A DNA stretch of 64,000 nt. Source: JABMQF01 sp964563755. Lineage in GTDB: Archaea; Nanobdellota; Nanobdellia; Woesearchaeales; UBA11576. Below the pieces are notes generated by a model that ran no database searches, was not told the DNA's origin, and was given only the letters and a program-made list of their open reading frames with translations. The stretch lies in contig CAZLYC010000008.1 in assembly GCA_964563755.1 (NCBI GenBank), positions 9,567 through 73,566 of the forward strand, in the 5' to 3' direction. The position numbers and the translations under genes are program-made. Below, piece by piece: positions 39,101 to 48,100 of this stretch (its first letter is position 1; the number at the start of each line of letters is the position of its first letter).

Positions 39101-42100
39101 TTGCAGGGATGCTTACGGAAACCAGAACAGCACAGCAGGAAGCATAACTATAGATATGCTGCCCCCGAACACGACAAACGGCGGAGTCGTAAATGGTGAT
39201 GTATATTCTGGGCAGGTCAATGTCACTTTCAACGCAACAGATGTCGGCCTTGCAGGTGTAAATTATACTAGTTATAGTGTTAATGCGGGAGCTTGGCAGA
39301 ACGGAAGCTGGGTTGTTGTATCTGGAGAAGGTAATAATACAGTATCATTCTATTCAGTTGATAATGCAGGCAACTTTGAGGCAGTCAAGAACGTATCTTT
39401 CAGTATAGACCTGACTGCTCCGCAGTATACTAATTTCGGTTCATCAACATTGACAATTAACAGTAATGAGACTCTCTATGTGTGGGCTAACTGGTCAGAG
39501 TCGCATCCTGATTACTCTGTGCTTAAGCTAAATGGAAGCACAATCAACACGACAGCATACACTGACTTTGTAAACTTCAGCTGGTCTCCGAATCCGTCTC
39601 AGGCAGAGAAGAATTTCACGTTCTCGATATGGGCGAATGATTCAGTCGGAAGATATAACGAGACGTATAACATTTCAGTGCGTGTCAACGATGTATCTGC
39701 TCCAGCGATATATCTCTTGAGCCCGTCTAATGATACGCCAATCGGCACAAATTCAATAACTTTCAGCTACAATGCTTCTGATACTAGCATATCAAACTGC
39801 AGCTTGTATATCGATGGCGCTTTCAACAGGTCGAACACAACAGTCACGCCTGACGCGTTATCAGCATTCGGTCCATTGGCTTTCAGCGATGGACAGCATA
39901 ATTGGAGTGTCAGCTGTTATGACGGTTCAGCGAACTTAGGTAGCTCATCAACTTATGTTTTCAGCATAGACACGTCAAATCCATTGGTCGCATTCTATGC
40001 GCCGACAGAGCTTTCTGGTTCTGTCATTGGTAGGGATTACCTGCTTGCAAATGTTAGCGCATCAGATCCTAATTTCGCAAACATGACTGCCTTTGTATAC
40101 GGTGAATCTGGTCTCATAAACTCTTCGACAAGCACCTTCGCGACATCATTGTTCAATTTCACAGGGCTTGGAAGCGGAATGTATTACATCAACGCGACAG
40201 CGTATGACTCTTTTGGTCACAGCAATCGTACTGAGACAAGGAACATATTGATAGACAGGACTGCTCCAGTGCTTTCGATAGTCAGCCCTGCGAACCAGAC
40301 AGTTGTTAGCTCTCTTCTGGTAGACGTATCGATAGATGAGCCTCGTTTCGACAGTTTCGTGTTCGACCTTAACGGAACAAATTCTGTAATCTACGACTCT
40401 TCCTTAATATCAGCATTTAATTTCAACAATAACTCGCAGATAGGTGAGTCAGGAACCAATGCTGTTGATATATCTAAATTCGGCATGAATGGCACTTGCA
40501 CAGGTATGGATGCAAGCTGCACCTACACTTCTTCGGGTGTGTATGGTGGTTCGATGTTGTTCGACGGCATAAATGACTATGTCCAGCTGCCTTTTGATAC
40601 TAGTGCATTTACCAACAAATTCGCTCTTGAGGCTTGGGTCAATTCTAACAAGACTAACTCAGTATCTTATTATCAGGGAATAATAAGCAGCTGGCCTGGT
40701 GGAAGTGCTGGCGTTGTAGCGCTTATGGTTGGATCAGTGAGGTCTGAGATAATCTGCGGAGTAAAGACAACTGTATCACAATATACTGTTACTTATCCAA
40801 GGAATCTGAACGTATGGGAGCATTATGTGTGCACATACAACAGCACAGACATTCTGCTTTACGTGAACAGTGTCCTGCGCAACTCTACTGCTGCTTCAGG
40901 CACTGTGACAGACAGCAACGCGAACTTCCAGATAGGACACGACTTCAATGACGCGAACATGGAGAGGTTCTTCAAGGGAATGATAGACGAGCCAAGGATA
41001 TACAATAGGAGCCTTTCTGCTGAAGAGGTCGCTCTGCATTACCGCTCTGCATTCTCCAAGTACAACGCTACAAGATTCATTTTCAATGCCAATCTGACTG
41101 GGTTGACAAATTCTGATTACTCATATTATGGCTGGGCAAACGATACTTTAGGCAACTATGCCCAGACAGGCACGTATTTCATAACTTTAGATACAATAGC
41201 TCCGCAATATGTTGATTTCAACACCTCGACACTAGAGGTCAACGTCTCAAGCCCGCTCTACATATTCGCGAACTGGACAGATGTGAATCCTGCAAAAGCA
41301 GTCCTGAAATTGAACGGAACACCTATAAACACAACAGACCTGTCCGGCTTTGTCAACTTCACTTGGATACCTTCTGTATCTGCTGGAGAGAAGAACTTCA
41401 CGTTCTCGATATGGGCGAATGACAGCGCAGGAAGCTATAATGAGACGTATAATATCTCTGTTTTCGTCAGGGATGTCACGCCGCCGTCAGTTTACCTTAT
41501 CAGCCCTGTCAACGAGACTATGACTAATAATAATGTAGTCACGTTCAGCTATAATGTTTCTGATGTAAGCGTCAAGAACTGCAGCCTGTTCTTGAACGGC
41601 TCTATCAACCAGACAAATTATTCTCTTGCTCCTGATGTGATTCTATCCTTCCTCCCTGTTTCTTTCATTGACGGCACTTATATGTGGAATATCCAGTGCT
41701 ATGATGGTTCTGACAATCTTGGAGTTGGCTCTGCAAGAGTGCTTTATGTAGACTCAACACCTCCGCAGTACCTATCTAATCTCACTAACGGGACACAGGT
41801 CAACAGAGGAACACAGCTTAACATCAGCGCATCATGGTTCGAGGTAAATACTGATGGCGCATTTGTAGTGCTGTACGTCAATGGTGTTTACAACTCATCA
41901 CAGCCAGCATCGGCGCAGACAGACTTTATCTGGACAGCTCCGTCAGCTCTTGCTGAACAGAGTTTCAACTTCAGTCTATGGATGAACGACTCGGCAACGA
42001 ACAGCAACTCGACTATGAATATGACTGTTCTTGTTATTGACCAGCCGCCGAACATTAGCGGAGTCGCTATAGCGCCTACTACTGCATACACAAATAACAC

Positions 42101-45100
42101 ACTTAATTGCACAGGAACATACTCTGACCCTGAATCTGACCCTGAATCTGGCAGCATTTGGAGATGGTTCAGGAATAATGACCTGATAAGTGGTCAAACT
42201 GCCCAGACTCTTGCGAGTACGTTCTTCAACAAGACTCAGAACATCACGTGCGAATACACGCCGAGTGACGGACTCAAGAACGGAAGCGCGGTAAATGCTA
42301 GCATAATCATACAGAACTCATTGACTTCATTCGACCATGCTCTTGTCAACTCAACAGTGCCTGAGAACTCAACATTCTTGTATGATATCAACTGTTCTGA
42401 TACGGATGCGCTGGAAGGAGTAGACACTATATATTATTATGACAACTCGACGCAGTGGAACATAAGCAGCAATGGACTGATAAACTGGAGCATGGGCTTC
42501 TTTGATTCTGGATATTATGTCTTCAACGTGACTTGCGGCGATGACACGGTCAATGTAAGCAGCTATTTCGCATTGAACGTCACGAACGTGAACAGGCTGC
42601 CGACTGTGACTGATGTGGCAATCGTGCCTTCTATAGCATATACGAATGATACTCTTAACTGCACAGGCAATTACTCTGACCTTGATTTAGAGAGTGAAAA
42701 CAGCTCTTGGGCATGGTTCAGGAACAACAACCTGATAAGCGGCCAGGTTGCCCAGACTCTCGCAAGCGAGTATTTCAACAAGACGCAGAATATAACCTGC
42801 CAGTACACGCCTAATGATGGACTTGTCAATGGCCTGCCTGTCAACGCGAGCATAATCATACAGAACTCTCTGCCTTATTTCAATCACGCATTAGTCAATC
42901 AGACTCTGCCAGAGAACACCACTTTGTATTATGACTTCAACTGTTCTGATGCTGATGAAGGCCAAGGCGACACAATAACATATTCAATTAATGATTCGAC
43001 CAAGTTCAGCATAAACAGCTCAACTGGCGTTGTGACCTGGACTCCTACAATAGATGATTCTGGTTTCTATTATTATAATGTGAGCTGCGGAGACGGTTCA
43101 TATTCTGATTCAAGAGTGTGGACAGTCAACGTTACAAACGTGCCTGTGCTGTTCTTCTCTGTCTCCAAGTCATTGATGACATCTGCAGTGGCATTGCCTG
43201 AATCCATTGTGTCTTTCAATATAACTATAGGTTTCAACAGAGATGGCAACCTTACGAATGTAAGTGTCAACGACATATATGATGATGAGTATCTGACTTT
43301 TAACGGGTCTTCTATACCTCCTATAGACCCGACTGATGACGGTAATATAGAATTCGGCCACATCGGCGGAATTGTTGCTGGAAGTTCTAGGACAATACTA
43401 ATCAATTTCACTGCGAAGAACATAACATCACAGACAAATAACACTGCAGCATTCTATATTGAATCCACAGAAGGCCTGAATGCGACAGCAAGCGATGTAG
43501 AGTCCGTAAGCATCCAGGATGCAGAGCTGACAGTAACTAAGATTGGATCCAAGCCGAGCGCAAAAGTTGGAGAGACGGTCATTTATACGTTGAACGTGAC
43601 GAATACTGGCGGGCTTGAACTGCATAATATCACTGTGCGTGATGTTCTGCCGGATGGGTTGACTTATGTTTCTGGAAGCGCGTCCCCTTCAGCGACGCAA
43701 TCTGGTCAGAACCTGACATGGACATTTGTTGAATTGAACCTGAGCCAACCTACTAAGTTGATGACGTTCAACGCTACAGTAGATGGTGACGCAAGGTCAG
43801 TTTGCTCTGGTTTCATGTGTAACAACACAGTTAGCACGTCAGGAATGACTCCTCAGAACGTTACGATAACAGATTCACACATGTTTACTCTCCTTATGAA
43901 TAACACTGCGCCGGTTATTAGTCCAATATCCATAAGACAGGTGACAGAAGAGGTACAAGGCACTTTCAACGCCACAGCATTTGTTACAGATGCGGACTCT
44001 GGCGATACTAAAACGCTTTATGTAGCAGATTACACAACAAGTCAGGTTGTCTGCGCTGTCGCGGGTTCGAATATAACGATGACTCCTGCAGGTAACTTCA
44101 CAGGAATAGCGAACTGCACAATACGCGCTTCAGATTCTTATGATAACTCTTCGGATAGGTTGTTCTACATCAATGTAACTAATGTGAATGATGCTCCTAC
44201 TATAGATAGTACACAGGTCACTGCAGCAACAGAAGATAGTGTGTATACTTATGATGTGGACGCTTCAGATATAGACCCCACTTCAGATGTGTTGGCATAT
44301 AGCCTCACAGTCTATCCGACAAACATGGTGATAAACAGCTCTACTGGTGTCATAACTTGGACTCCATTGAACAATCAGGTGGGTTCAGCTCTTGTGAACG
44401 TGACTGTTTCAGATGGCAATGGTGGATTCGCATACCAGAATTTCACGATAAACGTAGCGAACAATCCGCCGACATTCAACTCGACTGATGTGGCGAGCGC
44501 AACAGAAGACAGCTTGTATTCTTATGATGTCAATTCGACAGATGAAGGACAGGGAGGCACGTATTACTCATTGATAACATTCCCTGCTAACATGACAATC
44601 AACGCGACCAGCGGACTTATCAGATGGACACCTGAGAATTTCCAGGTAGGCTCTAACGCGGTCAACCTGTCTGTCAATGATACTAATGGAGCGGTTGTTT
44701 TCAAGAACTTCACGATAATCGTTGCGAACACGAATGACGCGCCATTGCTTAACCTTTCAAATCCTGTTCCGAACATAACATTCGCAGAAGATACTTACAA
44801 TGATTCAGTCGTGCTACTGGAGCATTTCTATGATGTTGATGTAGGGGATGACTTGAATTTCACAGCTTCTCCTGCTTCAAATCTAACTATTACGATAAAC
44901 AACCTGACTGGAAGGGTCAACGTGACCGCTTCTGGAAATTTCACGGGCAACAGGACAGTCAATTTCACTGCTTGGGATTCATATGGGGCAAGCGTCTCAG
45001 CAAATGCTGTGATTATAGTAACAAATACCAATGACGCGCCGACCATAAACTCGACGCCAGTAACCTCTGCGTATGCAGGTGTGCTTTACAGTTATGATGT

Positions 45101-48100
45101 GAATGCTGTGGATATCGACCCTACAGCAGATGTCTTGACATTTGCATTGCAGATGAGTCCGTCAGGAATGACAATTAACAGTTCTACTGGAGTTATACAG
45201 TGGACGCCTATAGAGTCTCAGTACGGTCCGCGCAACGTCTCTGTCAATGTCTCTGATGGCCTTGGCGGAAGGGCTGAGCAGAACTTCACGATAATAGTGA
45301 ATGAGAGCATATCACCTGTGACGTCAGATAATTACAGCTATGTCGGCTGGCTTGATTTCGTGCCTTGGATAAACATAAGTTGCACTGATGGCGGCAGCGG
45401 CTGCGCTAACATATACTTCAAGGTCAATGCTGGCTCTTATGTGCTGTACTCTGCTCCTGGGTTCAATATATCTACAGAAGGAAACAACACTCTGATGTAT
45501 TATGGAGTGGACAACGCTAACAATAATGAGTCCGCTCACACAAGATATGTTCCTGTCGACCTGACTGCTCCGACAACATTGAATAATTATGATAACTTGT
45601 GGCATACTAGCGATTTCACGATAACGTTGAACTCATCAGATGCGCTAAGCGGAGTATATGCTATCTATTATAACATAAACGGAACTGGTTTGAGGAATAC
45701 AACTGCAAACGGTCAGCCGAACATAACTCTTGAGGGCGCAAACATAACTCTTGCTTATTACTCTGTTGACCTTGCAGGTAATGTGGAGTCTACAAACACA
45801 TTGACTGGCATAAAGCTAGACAAGACAAATCCTGTGGCCAACATGTCTGCTATCACTGCTCCTGAGGATTCTCTCGTGCTGTTCAATGCCTCGAACTCTT
45901 CAGACAATATAGGAATAACAAATTATAGTTGGAACTTCAATGATACTACAAATAATACTGCTTCAGGCATGATTGCAACTCACACTTATGCAACCCCTGG
46001 CGCATATACAGCAACGCTAACTGTATCTGATGCTTCAGGCAGGACAAACTCAACCACAATATCAGTCACGATAACAGACATCACATCACCAGCAGCAGAC
46101 TTTACAGCAATTCCAAATCCGTCAAATGAAGATAGCAACGTGACTTTCAATGCATCATACTCAACTGATAATGGAATCATCTCAAGCTATGTCTGGGATT
46201 TCGATGCAAGCAATGGCATAGGCTCTGATGCGACAGGAATTGTTACGACGCACAACTTCACTGCTCCTGGTATCTATAATGTGACATTGAACGTGACAGA
46301 CAGTTACGGCAACTTTGATACTCAAGTCATTTCAGTCACTGTTAATGACGTAACAGCACCTCTCGCTGATGCAGGTTCTGACCTGATAGTGAATCTGACA
46401 GACATTGCAGGCATCATTGTCTCTTTCAATGGTTCAGGTTCAACTGACAATTCAGGAAGCATATCCTCATACAGGTGGGATTTCGACTTAGGCAATGGAA
46501 TAACAACAGATGCTACCGGAGCAATGGCAAACCACACATATACTATTCCGGGAACGTATACTGTAACTCTTAATGTGTCTGACGCTGCAAATAATATTGA
46601 TACTGACACAATGAACGTTACTGTTATGGATAGGATAGTGCCTACTGCTTTGATTTCAGGTGCTTCATCAATAAATATAGATGAAGATGTGCAGCACGTG
46701 TTCAATGGCTCAGGCTCGACTGATAATGTAGGAGTGACTAATTACACTTGGTATTTCAGCGACGGCCCAATCATGTATGGTTCTGTTGTCAACAGGACTT
46801 TTGCAACCCCTGGAAGCTATAATGTCACTCTTAATGTGTCTGACGCAGTGAACAATACCGCTGTAGCTGTGCAGCAGATAACAGTATCTGATATAACGCC
46901 TCCTGTCGCGAACATAACTGGAAGCACAAACATAAATGAGGACACAAACGCGACTTTGAATGGCTCAGTATCTTATGATAATGTCGCAATCATAAGCTAT
47001 GACTGGGATTTTGATTCCAGCGACGGATTGACTGTCCAGGCAACAGGAGCTGTTGTCACTCATAATTACACAGAACCTGGAATTTATACTGTAACTCTCA
47101 CTGTTGATGACGCGGCAGGTAATGGTCCTGTCAGCGCAACATGGAACATAACTGTGAATGATATAACTCCGCCGATAGCAGATGCAGGAAACAATATAAC
47201 TGCTGGCGTGAATACCCTTGTCAACTTTGATGGTTCAGGCTCAACTGACAACTCAGGAAACATAACATATTACTTCTGGCTCTTCGGAGATGGAAGTAAT
47301 GCCTCTGGTGTCTCTGCAAGCCACAATTATACTTCAACAGGTCTGTTCAACGTCACGTTGTACGTCAATGACTCTGCAGGTAACGGTCCTACGAATGACA
47401 CAATAGAAGTGAACATAACAGCTGGCGCTGATACGACTTCTCCTGTCGCAGATATAGGATTTGTCACACTGAACATGAATGAGGATGTTTCTTACCAGTT
47501 CAACGGCTCCGCATCCACTGATAATTACGGTATCGTGCAGTATGTCTGGAATTTCAGCGATGGAACCGCTACAGTTGGTGGAGCTATGCCCTCGCACACA
47601 TTCGCTGTTCCAGGTACATATAATGTGACTTTGACTGTCTATGACGCTGCAGGCAACAACAATTCTGATTCGGGTATCGTGACTGTAAATGACACGACTG
47701 TTCCTGTTGCTCAGGCAGGTCTTGCATCTATAATAATAGATGAGGATACTCAGACGACTTTCAACGCATCAGCGTCAACTGATAATGTAGGCATAACAAA
47801 CTATGCTTGGATATTCAGCGACGGTACCAACATGACCGGAGTCATGGTCAATAAGAGTTTCTCGGCTCCTGGAAGTTATAATGTTACCCTAAACGTCTCT
47901 GATGCTGCAGGCAATTCTGCTACTGATTTCATGACAATAACTGTGTCTGACATAACAAATCCTGTTGCGGCGATAGTCGCAAATGATACATCTCTAAGCA
48001 TAGGTCAATCTGTATTGCTTAACGGATCAGGCTCTTCAGATAATGTCGCAGTGACAAGCTACAGCTGGGACTTTGATTCAAGCAATGGCATAACATCTGA

